From Jannaschia pohangensis (lineage in GTDB: Bacteria > Pseudomonadota > Alphaproteobacteria > Rhodobacterales > Rhodobacteraceae), in assembly GCF_900113875.1 (NCBI RefSeq), contig NZ_FORA01000001.1, forward strand, positions 1,116,001 through 1,180,000: a DNA stretch of 64,000 bases, given 5' to 3'. The position numbers and the translations under genes are program-made. Shown here piece after piece: positions 28,061 through 36,937 of this stretch. Position 1 is the stretch's first letter, and the number at the start of each line of letters is the position of its first letter. The notes under the pieces are model-generated. The model was not told the DNA's origin and searched no databases. It saw nothing but the letters and a program-made list of their open reading frames with translations.

Positions 28061-29365
28061 ATGGCTGACCTGACTTCCACGTTCGTAGGCATCAAATCGC
28101 CCAATCCCTTTTGGCTCGCCTCGGCGCCGCCGACCGACAAGGAATACAACGTCCGCCGTGCCTTCAAGGCCGGGTGGGGCGGCGTGGTCTGGAAGACGCT
28201 CGGGGCCGAAGGGCCGCCCGTCGTCAACGTGAACGGGCCCCGATATGGCGCGATCTATGGGGCGGACCGCCGCCTTCTGGGCCTCAACAACATCGAGCTG
28301 ATCACCGACCGGCCGCTCCAGACCAATCTGGACGAGATCAAGTCCGTCAAGCGCGACTTCCCCGACCGCGCCATGGTGGTGTCGATCATGGTCCCCTGCG
28401 AGGAAGACGCCTGGCGCGCGATCCTGCCCCGGGTCGAGGAGACCGGTGCCGACGGGATCGAGCTGAACTTCGGCTGCCCACACGGCATGTCCGAGCGCGG
28501 TATGGGTGCCGCCGTGGGCCAGGTGCCCGAATACATCGAGATGGTCACCCGCTGGTGCAAGCAATACACCCGCATGCCCGTCATCGTGAAGCTGACCCCC
28601 AACATCACCGACGTGCGCAAGCCTGCGGCGGCGGCGAAACGTGGGGGCGCGGATGCCGTCAGCCTGATCAACACGATCAACTCGATCACATCGGTCAACC
28701 TCGACACGATGTCGCCCGAACCCTCCATTGACGGCAAGGGCAGCCACGGCGGCTATTGCGGCCCGGCGGTCAAGCCCATTGCCCTGTCGATGGTGAGCGA
28801 AATCGCCCGCGACCCGGAAACCCACGGGATGCCCATCAGCGGGATCGGCGGGGTCACCACCTGGCGCGATGCGGCCGAATTCATGTCGCTCGGCGCGGGC
28901 AACGTGCAGGTCTGCACCGCCGTGATGACCTATGGCTTCAAGATCGTGGACGAGATGACGGCGGGCCTGAGCCGCTGGATGGACGAGAAGGGCTATCGCA
29001 GCGTCGACGAGGTCGTGGGCCGCGCCGTGCCCAATGTGACCGACTGGCAGTATCTGAACCTCAACTATGTCGCCAAGGCACGGATCAGCCAGGATGACTG
29101 CATCAAATGCGGGCGCTGCTATGCCGCCTGCGAGGACACGTCGCATCAGGCGATCAGCATGTCCGCCGACCGCACCTTCGAGGTAATCGACGCGGAATGC
29201 GTCGCCTGCAACCTCTGCGTCGATGTCTGCCCGGTCGAGAACTGCATCACGATGGAGCGCCTGGCCCCCGGCACGGTCGACGCGCGCACCGGCAAGGTGG
29301 TCGAGGCGGAGCCCGCCGACTGGACGACGCACCCCAACAACCCGGGCGCAGTCGCGGCGGAGTGA
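28061..29365 (+). CDS. preA: Dihydropyrimidine dehydrogenase subunit PreA
   Basis: A 434-residue FMN/4Fe-4S subunit. The dihydroorotate-dehydrogenase-like barrel begins LTSTFVGIKSPNPFWLASAP. The general-acid cysteine lies in ELNFGCPHGMSERGMGAA. A C-terminal ferredoxin domain contains DDCIKCGRCYAACED and ECVACNLCVDVCPVENC, giving two 4Fe-4S clusters. It reduces uracil and thymine at the FMN. The upstream TTCGGAGGACC is a strong RBS. With HydA and the carbamoyl amidase encoded downstream, the whole reductive route to beta-alanine or beta-aminoisobutyrate is present. Confidence 0.94.
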   Translation: MADLTSTFVGIKSPNPFWLASAPPTDKEYNVRRAFKAGWGGVVWKTLGAEGPPVVNVNGPRYGAIYGADRRLLGLNNIELITDRPLQTNLDEIKSVKRDFPDRAMVVSIMVPCEEDAWRAILPRVEETGADGIELNFGCPHGMSERGMGAAVGQVPEYIEMVTRWCKQYTRMPVIVKLTPNITDVRKPAAAAKRGGADAVSLINTINSITSVNLDTMSPEPSIDGKGSHGGYCGPAVKPIALSMVSEIARDPETHGMPISGIGGVTTWRDAAEFMSLGAGNVQVCTAVMTYGFKIVDEMTAGLSRWMDEKGYRSVDEVVGRAVPNVTDWQYLNLNYVAKARISQDDCIKCGRCYAACEDTSHQAISMSADRTFEVIDAECVACNLCVDVCPVENCITMERLAPGTVDARTGKVVEAEPADWTTHPNNPGAVAAE

Positions 29366-29409
29366 TCCGTCGGGACCTGGATGCCCCGGAAAGACGCAGG
29401 AGAGACCGC

Positions 29410-29856
29410 ATGACACGTCTGACCCACGCCCTTGCCGTCGCGCTCGGTCTTCTTTTCGGCGCCGGCGCCGAAGCGCGGGCGGCGGGCTTTACCAGCCCGA
29501 GCGGGAACATCCTGTGCTATCTCGACGTGCTGTCCGATCTGCCGTTCGATGAAATGCCTCTCGTCTGTCTGGTGTTCGAGGCGGAGTGGGACCTGCCCCC
29601 GGACTATGGCGACGATGACCCGACCTGCGACTTCGACCGCACGCGCACCATCTTGCTACGCCCCGGTCAACCCGCCACGGCACGGTGGACCTGTCACGGC
29701 GACGTCTTCTGGCCCGCACCCCTGGGGGCAATCAGCTATGGCTCGGAATGGTCGTTGGCCGACTACACCTGCGCCATGGCGACCGACGGCGTCCGGTGCG
29801 GCAACAGCGCGGGGAACGGGTTCCAGGTTCGCCGTTCGTCCGTGACGTTGAACTAG
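29410..29856 (+). CDS. Exported DUF6636-like protein
   Basis: A 148-residue protein with a signal peptide (LTHALAVALGLLFGAGAEARA). A small Cys-containing domain opens with GFTSPSGNILCYLD and ends YTCAMATDGVRCGNSAGNGFQVRRSSVTL. The SPSGNI.C and GF.V.R motifs match DUF6636-type exported proteins. Six or seven cysteines suggest disulfides. It follows preA by 44 bp with its own RBS (CAGGAGAG) and converges on kup. Confidence 0.72.
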   Translation: MTRLTHALAVALGLLFGAGAEARAAGFTSPSGNILCYLDVLSDLPFDEMPLVCLVFEAEWDLPPDYGDDDPTCDFDRTRTILLRPGQPATARWTCHGDVFWPAPLGAISYGSEWSLADYTCAMATDGVRCGNSAGNGFQVRRSSVTLN

Positions 29857-29896
29857 ACCGCGGACCCTCGGACGGGTCGCGGCATGGCAGGGCGCC

Positions 29897-31765
29897 CTAG
29901 AGGATGTTCTGCTGACCGACCTCGACCACCCGGTCAGCGGGCAGGTGGAAGTATTCGAACGCGCTGGAGGAAGCCGCCGTCAGCGTCCGATACAGCCGCT
30001 TTTGCAACAGGGGCCAGCCGTCCCGCCCACCCACGCGAAAACTGCGACGGCTCAGAAAGAACGAGGTCGCCATGATGTCGAAGGGCACCACGGCCCGGAT
30101 CGCCCGCGGCACGTTCGGATCGTCCATGTAGCCGAAAGTCAGGCGGATCCGGGTGAAGTTTTCGTCCAGCGGCGTGACCACCGCCCGCTCCGCTTCGTCC
30201 ACCGTCGGACGGTTCGCGATCCGCACCGACACGACGAGGTTCTGGGCGTGGAGCGTCTGGTTGTGCTTGAGGTTGTGGGCCAGCGCCGAGGGGGTGGCGA
30301 CCGGGTCCTGGCTCAGGAAGACTGCGGTTCCGGGCGCACGGGCGAGGCGGTCTGATCCGGCGAGGGATCGCGCCAGCACCTCCAGAGGGACAGCCCTTTC
30401 GCGGGCACGGGTCTCTACCGCCGCCGTGCCGCGCACCCATGTCCACATCACGATCGCCAGCACGGCGGCCACCGTGATCGGCAGGTATCCTCCGTTTGCG
30501 AATTTGGTCAGGTTCGCGCTGAACAGCGCCCCCTCGATCAGCAGAAGCGGGATCACCACCAGCGCGATCAACCCGGGCGACCAGCCCCAGACCTTGCGGA
30601 ACACGAAAGCGGCCAGAAAGGTCGTCACGATCATCTCGCCTGTGACAGCGATGCCATAGGCGGTGGCCAGATTGGCAGAAGACCGGAACGTCATCACCAG
30701 CATTACGACCGTCACCAGAAGGATGCCGTTGATCTGCGGCAGGTAGACCTGACCTTCCTGCGTCGTCGAGGTGTGCAGAACCGTCAGGCGCGGCAGCAGG
30801 CCCAGTTGCACGGCCTGCCGCGCCACCGAGAACGCGCCGGTGATGACCGCCTGACTGGCGATGACCGTAGCCAGCGTGGCCATGGCGACAAGCAGCGGCA
30901 GGAACGTCTCGGACGCCATCAGAAAGAACGGGTCACGCGCCGTTTCGGGATGCGCGATGACCAGCGCGCCCTGCCCCAGATAGGCGAGTGCCAGGCAGGG
31001 GAACACCAGTCCGAACCAGGCCATCCGGATCGGTTCGCGCCCGAAATGGCCCATGTCGGCATAGAGCGCCTCGGCCCCCGTGATCGCCAGGAAAACCGCC
31101 GCCAGCACCGGCAGCGCGGTGGTGCCGTGCAACACCAGATAACCGATGCCATGGATCGGGTTGAAGGCCGCCAGAATGCGCGGCGCGTCCATGATGTGCC
31201 ACAGGCCCATGCCGCCCATGGTCAGGAACCAGACCAGCATGACCGGCCCGAAGAACCGCGATATGCGGCCCGTGCCCCGGCTTTGAACCCAGAACAGGGC
31301 GAAGAGGATCGCGATGGTCGCCGGGACGACATAGGGTTCGACGGCCGGCGCGATCAGCACCGCGCCCTCGACCGCCGAGAGGACCGAAATCGCGGGCGTT
31401 ATCATCGCGTCCCCGAAGAACAGCGCGGTCCCCACGATCCCGAGGCCCAGAACCGCCATCTTGCGCCCGCCGAAGGCCCGTTGGCAGAGCGCCAGAAGCG
31501 ACAGGGTGCCGCCCTCGCCCCGGTTGTCGGCGCGCAGGATCAGCAGCACGTATTTCAATGTCGCAATCAGGATCAGCATCCAGAGCAGCAAGGACACGAT
31601 GCCCGTCACCGCCTCCGGGTCGGGCGCCGCGCCCTCGGCGGCAGCGGCCAGACCTTCGCGCAGCGCATAGAGCGGGGAGGTTCCGATATCCCCGTAGACC
31701 ACACCGACAGAGCCGAGAGCGAGACCCGCCTTCGCGGCCGGAGCATGGGAATCAGGCGCAGACAT
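29897..31765 (-). CDS. kup: KUP-family potassium uptake protein
   Basis: A 622-residue K+/H+ symporter. The signature ALGSVGVVYGDIGTSPLYALRE is near residue 14. About twelve membrane helices follow to residue 440, then a soluble C-terminal domain. Length and motif order match Kup/TrkD. It imports K+ at low external concentration or low pH. ATG 31765 precedes the family N-terminus. It separates preA from the regulator on the map but is on the opposite strand, so it is probably unrelated to pyrimidine use. Confidence 0.93.
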   Translation of the reverse strand: MSAPDSHAPAAKAGLALGSVGVVYGDIGTSPLYALREGLAAAAEGAAPDPEAVTGIVSLLLWMLILIATLKYVLLILRADNRGEGGTLSLLALCQRAFGGRKMAVLGLGIVGTALFFGDAMITPAISVLSAVEGAVLIAPAVEPYVVPATIAILFALFWVQSRGTGRISRFFGPVMLVWFLTMGGMGLWHIMDAPRILAAFNPIHGIGYLVLHGTTALPVLAAVFLAITGAEALYADMGHFGREPIRMAWFGLVFPCLALAYLGQGALVIAHPETARDPFFLMASETFLPLLVAMATLATVIASQAVITGAFSVARQAVQLGLLPRLTVLHTSTTQEGQVYLPQINGILLVTVVMLVMTFRSSANLATAYGIAVTGEMIVTTFLAAFVFRKVWGWSPGLIALVVIPLLLIEGALFSANLTKFANGGYLPITVAAVLAIVMWTWVRGTAAVETRARERAVPLEVLARSLAGSDRLARAPGTAVFLSQDPVATPSALAHNLKHNQTLHAQNLVVSVRIANRPTVDEAERAVVTPLDENFTRIRLTFGYMDDPNVPRAIRAVVPFDIMATSFFLSRRSFRVGGRDGWPLLQKRLYRTLTAASSSAFEYFHLPADRVVEVGQQNIL

Positions 31766-31853
31766 GGCAGACGGCCCAGTGGATGACGGCGCAGCAGGTA
31801 TACCTATTCGCCGCATCCGCAAGCGGTATCGTGCGAACCTGTCGCGACGGGCG

Positions 31854-32477
31854 TCAGATGGCCACCAAGGGGGTCAGGAGTCGGGTGAAATGCGTAACAA
31901 GGTGGCGCTCCGCCTCGGCCCAGGGGTCGCGGACGTCGCCAAGGACGGCGCGGACCTGCACCTCGAAGTCGGCGTAATGCTGCGTCAGCGCCCAGATGGA
32001 GAAGATGAGGTGATGGGGATCCGACGGCGCGAGGCGGCCCGTCGCCATCCATCCCGCGATGACCCCGGCCCGGGCATCCACCAGACGGCGCAGGTCGCCC
32101 GACAGGTCCGCCCCCATCAAGGGCGCGCCGCGCAGGATCTCGCCCGCGAACAAGCGGCTTTCACGGGGGAAATCCCGCGCGAGATGGAGTTTGCGGCGCA
32201 CATAGGCGAGAAGTTCCGCCATAGGCTCCCCCTCGGGATCGAGGGCGCGCAGCGGGTCGAGCCAGGCTTTCAGCAGGCGCGCCAGAAGGTCGGTATAAAT
32301 CGCTTCCTTGGTGGCGAAATAATAGAGGAGGTTGGGCTTCGACAGCCCCGCCGCCTGCGCGATCTCGTCCACGGTGGCACCACGAAATCCCTTGGCCGAG
32401 AACACCTCCAGCCCCGCCTCGCGGATGCGCCGACGGCGGTCGCGCTGGATCCGGGTGGGGGCCTCGTCTTTCGCCAT
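31854..32477 (-). CDS. rutR: TetR-family regulator, RutR-like
   Basis: A 207-residue TetR protein. The HTH is VDEIAQAAGLSKPNLLYYFATKEAIYTDLL (about 36-65). The C-terminal region (FAGEILRGAPLMG, LIFSIWALTQHYADFEVQVRAVL) matches the RutR/YcdC ligand-binding domain. RutR senses uracil and controls pyrimidine genes. A near-consensus RutR box lies 114 bp upstream, in the gap shared with the divergent amidase gene. That supports autoregulation and control of the catabolic unit. The ATG at 32477 gives the normal length. Confidence 0.85.
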   Translation of the reverse strand: MAKDEAPTRIQRDRRRRIREAGLEVFSAKGFRGATVDEIAQAAGLSKPNLLYYFATKEAIYTDLLARLLKAWLDPLRALDPEGEPMAELLAYVRRKLHLARDFPRESRLFAGEILRGAPLMGADLSGDLRRLVDARAGVIAGWMATGRLAPSDPHHLIFSIWALTQHYADFEVQVRAVLGDVRDPWAEAERHLVTHFTRLLTPLVAI

Positions 32478-32590
32478 GCTCAGTCCTCGGGCGGCGGCGC
32501 GACAGGCTGCCGGTTCTATGGGCACATCGCACCCGCCCCCTGCGGCGCGGTCGCAACGGTTGACTGCCGTTGCCCCCGTGTTAGCCTGTC

Positions 32591-32608
32591 TTTGACCAAG
32601 CGGTCAAA
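32591..32608. promoter_or_regulatory. RutR-box operator palindrome
   Basis: TTTGACC-AAGC-GGTCAAA is a perfect 7-bp inverted repeat. Its core TTGACC-N4-GGTCAA coincides with the E. coli RutR consensus except at one spacer-flank position. It lies 27 bp before the amidase ATG and upstream of rutR, well placed to repress both. Confidence 0.72.
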
Positions 32609-32634
32609 TCTGCAAGACCACACCCGGGGGGACC

Positions 32635-33885
32635 ATGGCAGCCGCAGGACAGAACTTGTCGATTGATCCCGACCGGCTGTGGGACAGCCTGATGGAGATG
32701 GCGAAAATCGGACCCGGTGTGGCGGGTGGCAACAACCGCCAGACCCTGACCGACGCCGACAGCGAGGGCCGCCACCTGTTCCAGAAATGGTGCGAGGCGG
32801 CGGGCATGACCATGGGTGTCGATGCCATCGGCAACATGTTCGCCACCCGCCCCGGCACCGACCCCGACGCCCTGCCCGTCTATGTGGGCAGCCACCTCGA
32901 CACCCAGCCGACGGGCGGCAAATACGACGGCGTTCTGGGCGTCTTGGGCGGGCTGGAACTGATCCGCACGCTCAACGACCTGAACATCAAGACGAAGCAC
33001 CCGATCTGCGTGACCAACTGGACGAATGAGGAGGGGACGCGCTTTGCCCCCGCCATGCTCGCCTCGGGCGTCTTTGCCGGGGTTCACACCCAGGACTGGG
33101 CCGAGGACAAGCGCGACGCCGAGGGCAAGCGGTTCGGTGACGAGCTGGACCGCATCGGCTGGCGCGGCACGGAGGAGGTGGGCGCGCGCAAGATGCACGC
33201 CATGTTCGAGCTGCACATCGAACAGGGCCCTATTCTGGAAGCCGAAGGCAAGGATATCGGCGTGGTAACCCACGGTCAGGGCCTGTCCTGGACGCAGGTG
33301 ACGATCCACGGCAAGGACAGTCACACAGGCTCTACCCCGATGCCGATGCGCAAGAACGCGGGGCTGGCCATGGCGCGCATCCTGGAGAAGGTCGAGGAGA
33401 TCGCCCTGTCGCACGCGCCCCACGCCGTGGGCGCGGCGGGCCACATCGACGTCTATCCCAATTCCCGCAACGTGATCCCGGGCAAGGTGGTGTTCACGGT
33501 CGACTTCCGGTCGCCCACCCTGTCGGTGATCGAGGACATGGAAACACGTCTGCGCAGCGAGGGGCAGGCCATCGCCGATGCCATGGACATGCAGATCGAA
33601 TTCGAAAAGGTCGGCGGCTTCGATCCCGTCACCTTCGACGAGGGCTGCGTCACGGCGGTGCGATCGGCGGCGGAGCGTCTGGGATATTCCCACATGGACA
33701 TCATCTCGGGTGCCGGTCACGACGCCTGCTGGATCAACCGCGTGGCGCCAACGGCCATGATCATGTGCCCCTGCGTCGACGGCCTGTCGCACAACGAGGC
33801 CGAGGAAATCACCAAGGACTGGGCCAAGGCGGGGGCCGATGTCCTGCTTCATGCGGTTATCGAAACCGCCGGGGTCGTGGCGTGA
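32635..33885 (+). CDS. Zn-dependent N-carbamoyl-beta-alanine amidase (M20 family)
   Basis: A 416-residue amidase/carbamoylase of the M20/allantoate-amidohydrolase type. Metal-site segments are GSHLDTQPTGGKYDGVLG, NWTNEEGTRFAP, ELHIEQGP and SGAGHDACW. The dimerisation lid includes GKDSHTGSTPMPMRKNAG. The family covers beta-ureidopropionase, allantoate and carbamoyl-amino-acid hydrolases. The preT/preA/hydA context points to N-carbamoyl-beta-alanine, giving beta-alanine, CO2 and NH3. It begins the rightward unit after the RutR box. Confidence 0.88.
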   Translation: MAAAGQNLSIDPDRLWDSLMEMAKIGPGVAGGNNRQTLTDADSEGRHLFQKWCEAAGMTMGVDAIGNMFATRPGTDPDALPVYVGSHLDTQPTGGKYDGVLGVLGGLELIRTLNDLNIKTKHPICVTNWTNEEGTRFAPAMLASGVFAGVHTQDWAEDKRDAEGKRFGDELDRIGWRGTEEVGARKMHAMFELHIEQGPILEAEGKDIGVVTHGQGLSWTQVTIHGKDSHTGSTPMPMRKNAGLAMARILEKVEEIALSHAPHAVGAAGHIDVYPNSRNVIPGKVVFTVDFRSPTLSVIEDMETRLRSEGQAIADAMDMQIEFEKVGGFDPVTFDEGCVTAVRSAAERLGYSHMDIISGAGHDACWINRVAPTAMIMCPCVDGLSHNEAEEITKDWAKAGADVLLHAVIETAGVVA

Positions 33886-34014
33886 CCGACCCGGTCAGCG
33901 CCGCTTCCGACTTGCGCCCGCCCCCCGTCCTGCGGAATGCTGCCGCGAGCGCAGGGGCGGGGCATCATCCGGTCGCCCCGCCCCCTGCGGCAACACAACA
34001 CGCGAGGTGACCCG

Positions 34015-34299
34015 ATGTTCAGACTGATCCTTCCCCTGTCCATGGTTCTAGCGGGGTGCAATGCCTCGGTCGGACCCGTGGGCGTGTCCATCGGCGGGCC
34101 CGAAGCCTCTCCGGCGGTCGCCAACCCGGCCGACTACAAGGAGCTGGACCACAACGTCCCGCGCGGGGTCGAAGCCGCCTTGCCCCCCGGTGTCTCCAAG
34201 CTGGACGTGCGCGAAAACGACCTCTGCTACGCCTATGTGCAGGACGGCCTGATCCTTCCGGTCAAACGCCCGGACGGCAGCCAGTATTGCCTGAAATGA
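34015..34299 (+). CDS. Small lipoprotein, first of three related genes
   Basis: A 94-residue lipoprotein. The signal ends in a lipobox, VLAGC, with C15 as the lipidated residue. The mature part holds GVSKLDVRENDLCYAYVQDGLILPVKRPDGSQYCL. The second gene has the same end layout, C-Y-x-Y ... I/L-x-P-V ... QYCL, and the third a looser version. Two cysteines may pair. No known family. The stop overlaps the next start (ATGA). Confidence 0.7.
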   Translation: MFRLILPLSMVLAGCNASVGPVGVSIGGPEASPAVANPADYKELDHNVPRGVEAALPPGVSKLDVRENDLCYAYVQDGLILPVKRPDGSQYCLK

Positions 34300-34544
34300 C
34301 GCGCGCCCTCCTCCTCGCCCTGCCGCTCGCCCTTGCCGCCTGCCTGCCCACGGCGGACGGCCCGGTCAGTGACCCGCAGACCTATGTCGTCACCGACGCG
34401 CCCATCCCCTTCGCGGTCACGCGCCTTCTGCCGCGCGGGATCACCGCCCAGGATGTCCGCGTCGCCGACAACTGCTATGGCTATCAATATCAGGGGCAGA
34501 TCTATCCGGTGCTGATCCCCCGGGGGACGCAATATTGCCTGTGA
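34296..34544 (+). CDS. Small lipoprotein, second of three related genes
   Basis: An 82-residue lipoprotein with lipobox LALAAC (C16). The mature domain is RLLPRGITAQDVRVADNCYGYQYQGQIYPVLIPRGTQYCL, collinear with the end of the preceding protein (G-[IV]-x3-DVR...C-Y-x-Y...P-V...QYCL). It is a tandem duplicate of that gene, translationally coupled to it. Function unknown. Confidence 0.7.
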   Translation: MTRALLLALPLALAACLPTADGPVSDPQTYVVTDAPIPFAVTRLLPRGITAQDVRVADNCYGYQYQGQIYPVLIPRGTQYCL

Positions 34545-34610
34545 CGGCCCGCAACGAACCCTTCGGCCGGGTGCGCCATGCCCCCGGTCCGTGGGGATAG
34601 CGAGGGCCGC

Positions 34611-34904
34611 GTGATCCGAACAGGCGGCACATTCACGGCGGCGGTTCTCTGGGCCAGCTGCGTTCCGGCACAGGAGGCGGGCTTTGGCCCGGCCCCCGCC
34701 GACCTGCCCCAGGCCGTCGACATGATGCGGCCCACCAGCATCCCCCGCAAGGACATGCTCGTCCGCGACGGCTGCTTCTATTACCGCGACCGTCACGGCG
34801 ACATCCGCCCCTTCGATTTCGCAAGCAGCGAGAGGGGCGTGCCTTTCTGCGAAGGCGACCCCGAATCCGTCATCGAAGCCATCCCCCTGCCAAGGAGCCA
34901 ATGA
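34611..34904 (+). CDS. Small exported protein, third related gene
   Basis: A 97-residue protein from GTG 34611. The signal is TGGTFTAAVLWASCVPAQ. The mature end KDMLVRDGCFYYRDRHGDIRPF ... GVPFCEGD retains the C-[YF]-x-Y...I-x-P-[VF]...C pattern of the two upstream lipoproteins, at lower similarity. GAGGG is just upstream. An ATG at 34578 would place basic residues before the signal. The stop is directly followed by the hydA start (TGAATG). Confidence 0.6.
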   Translation: MIRTGGTFTAAVLWASCVPAQEAGFGPAPADLPQAVDMMRPTSIPRKDMLVRDGCFYYRDRHGDIRPFDFASSERGVPFCEGDPESVIEAIPLPRSQ

Positions 34905-36368
34905 ATGTCCAAGGTCATCAAGAACGGCACCATCGTCACCGCCGACCTCCAGTGGAAGGCCGATGTCCTGATCGAGGGGGAGCATATCGCCCAGATCGGC
35001 GAAAACCTTTCGGGCGACGAGGTCATCGACGCCACCGACGCCTATGTCATCCCCGGCGGCATCGACCCGCATACCCATCTGGAAATGCCCTTCATGGGCA
35101 CCACCGCCCACGAGACCTTCGAGTCCGGCACCTTCGCGGCGGCGGCGGGCGGGACCACGATGCTGGTGGATTTCGTCCTTCCGGGCGAGGATGGGTCGCT
35201 ACTCAATGCGATCGATGACTGGGACCGCAAGAGCCGGGACCAGATCTGCACCGACATTTCCTATCACATGGCGATCACCGGCTGGAACGAGAAGATATTT
35301 GCCGAGATGGAGGAGGTCGTGCACAAGCGCGGCATCAACACCTTCAAGCATTTCATGGCCTACAAGGGCGCGCTGATGGTCGAGGACGACGAGATGTTCG
35401 CCTCCTTCCGCCGCTGCGCCGAACTGGGCGCGCTGCCGCTGGTCCATGCCGAGAACGGCGACATCGTGCAGGAGTTGCAGCAGAAATACCTGGCCGAGGG
35501 CGTCACCGGCCCCGAGGGTCACGCCTATTCCCGCCCGCCCGAGGTGGAGGGCGAGGCCGCCAACCGCGCCATCATGATCGCCGATGCCGCAGGCTGCCCG
35601 CTCTACATCGTCCACGTCTCGTGTGAACAGGCGCACGAAGCCATCCGCCGCGCCCGCCAGAAGGGGATGCGTGTCTATGGCGAGCCGCTGATCCAGCACC
35701 TGACACTCGACGAGACCGAGTATTTCAACAAGGATTGGCAATACGCCGCCCGCCGCGTCATGTCCCCGCCCTTCCGCAACAAGATGCATCAGGACAGCCT
35801 CTGGGCCGGCCTCGCCGCCGGGTCGCTGCACGTCGTCGCCACCGACCACGCAGCCTTTTCCGACGAACAGAAGCGCATGGGTGTCGGCGACTTCACCCGC
35901 ATCCCCAACGGCACCGGCGGGCTGGAGGAACGTATGGCGATGCTCTGGACCAAGGGCGTCGAGACGGGCCGCCTGACGCCCGAGGAGTTCGTCGCCGTCA
36001 CCTCGACCAACATCGCCAAGATCCTGAACATGTACCCCCTCAAGGGCGGCATCATGCGGGGCGGCCACGCCGATCTGGTGGTCTGGGACCCAGGCATCCA
36101 CCGCACCGTCTCGGTCGCCACCCAGAAGTCGATCATCGATTACAATGTTTTCGAGGGCATGGAGCTGAAAGCCGCCCCCCGCTACACCCTGTCGCGCGGC
36201 GAGGTCATCTGGGCCCATGGCCAGAACTCCCAACCGCGACCGGGCCGGGGCCGCTTCGTCAGCCGCCCACCCTTCGCCAGCGCCTCGCAGGCCCTGTCGA
36301 AGTGGAAAGCGCTCAACACCCCGCGCAAGATCGAGCGCGACCCGATGAACATTCCAGCGGGGGTTTGA
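34905..36368 (+). CDS. hydA: Dihydropyrimidinase
   Basis: A 487-residue cyclic amidohydrolase. It has the metal ligands GGIDPHTHLE (H56, H58), the carbamylated lysine region FKHFMAYKG (about 147-155), HAENGD with H181, HVSCEQAHEA, and the catalytic aspartate in VATDHAAFSDEQK. It hydrolyses dihydrouracil and dihydrothymine to N-carbamoyl-beta-amino acids, the step between PreTA and the amidase. Length is normal for D-hydantoinases. CAAGGAG is its RBS. A low-GC HEPN gene begins within its stop codon. Confidence 0.94.
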   Translation: MSKVIKNGTIVTADLQWKADVLIEGEHIAQIGENLSGDEVIDATDAYVIPGGIDPHTHLEMPFMGTTAHETFESGTFAAAAGGTTMLVDFVLPGEDGSLLNAIDDWDRKSRDQICTDISYHMAITGWNEKIFAEMEEVVHKRGINTFKHFMAYKGALMVEDDEMFASFRRCAELGALPLVHAENGDIVQELQQKYLAEGVTGPEGHAYSRPPEVEGEAANRAIMIADAAGCPLYIVHVSCEQAHEAIRRARQKGMRVYGEPLIQHLTLDETEYFNKDWQYAARRVMSPPFRNKMHQDSLWAGLAAGSLHVVATDHAAFSDEQKRMGVGDFTRIPNGTGGLEERMAMLWTKGVETGRLTPEEFVAVTSTNIAKILNMYPLKGGIMRGGHADLVVWDPGIHRTVSVATQKSIIDYNVFEGMELKAAPRYTLSRGEVIWAHGQNSQPRPGRGRFVSRPPFASASQALSKWKALNTPRKIERDPMNIPAGV

Positions 36369-36844
36369 TGAACAGTGATCTTAGAAATGCCGCAGGACTT
36401 GCAGTCGTAGAAAACTTTATAATTTCCGAGATATATGGGACAGAAGAATGGAAAGCTGCCGTTAGTAAAGTGGAAAAGAATGCAGGTTACGTGCCGGGAA
36501 CTCTTTCAGATGGATACTTCACGCAGGTTCGTGTCCTATCTGTGCTTTATTTCATTTTAGTTTTCCCAAAAGATCGGTGGTTAAATGATGCTATTTCTTC
36601 GATCAAATTCCTTAAGGTATGGAAAATTTGGTCTGAAAAATATGATATCAATGATGATCCAAAGCGATTTTTGAGGCATATGCGTAATTCAATAGCCCAC
36701 GGCGATGTCGAGTTCAAATTTCGTAAATTCGTATTTCGTGATCGCAATAATCCAGAACTAGCTCTAGATGCAGATTGTCTAGCAGATTTAATTGACACTG
36801 TTGGCCGGTTCTTTGCAGTATATCCTTTTTCATCGGAACGGTGA
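36368..36844 (+). CDS. HEPN-domain protein in a low-GC insertion
   Basis: A 158-residue all-helical protein. The RNase-type HEPN motif is intact: R106-N-S-I-A-H111 in RHMRNSIAHGDVEF. Such proteins (for example the pEK499_p136-type group) are often toxin or antiphage ribonucleases. The gene is much richer in A+T than its neighbours and uses codons rare here (ATA, AGA, TTA), indicating transfer. Its ATG overlaps the hydA stop (TGATG), so it is translated from the catabolic operon. No nucleotidyltransferase or other antitoxin partner is adjacent. The foreign composition continues about 90 bp past the stop. Confidence 0.75.
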   Translation: MNSDLRNAAGLAVVENFIISEIYGTEEWKAAVSKVEKNAGYVPGTLSDGYFTQVRVLSVLYFILVFPKDRWLNDAISSIKFLKVWKIWSEKYDINDDPKRFLRHMRNSIAHGDVEFKFRKFVFRDRNNPELALDADCLADLIDTVGRFFAVYPFSSER

Positions 36845-36937
36845 ATGCGGGTGTTCTCAATCCGATCATATGACAATGGACTTTTTGCCTCCACTGGTGC
36901 GAATTTACGTTAGTTTCAAGAAAATGAAGTCGATAAA

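Noticed and set aside
36368-36844. HEPN-MNT toxin-antitoxin pair
   Set aside because: No minimal nucleotidyltransferase gene is found on either side; the next gene is an ABC ATPase.
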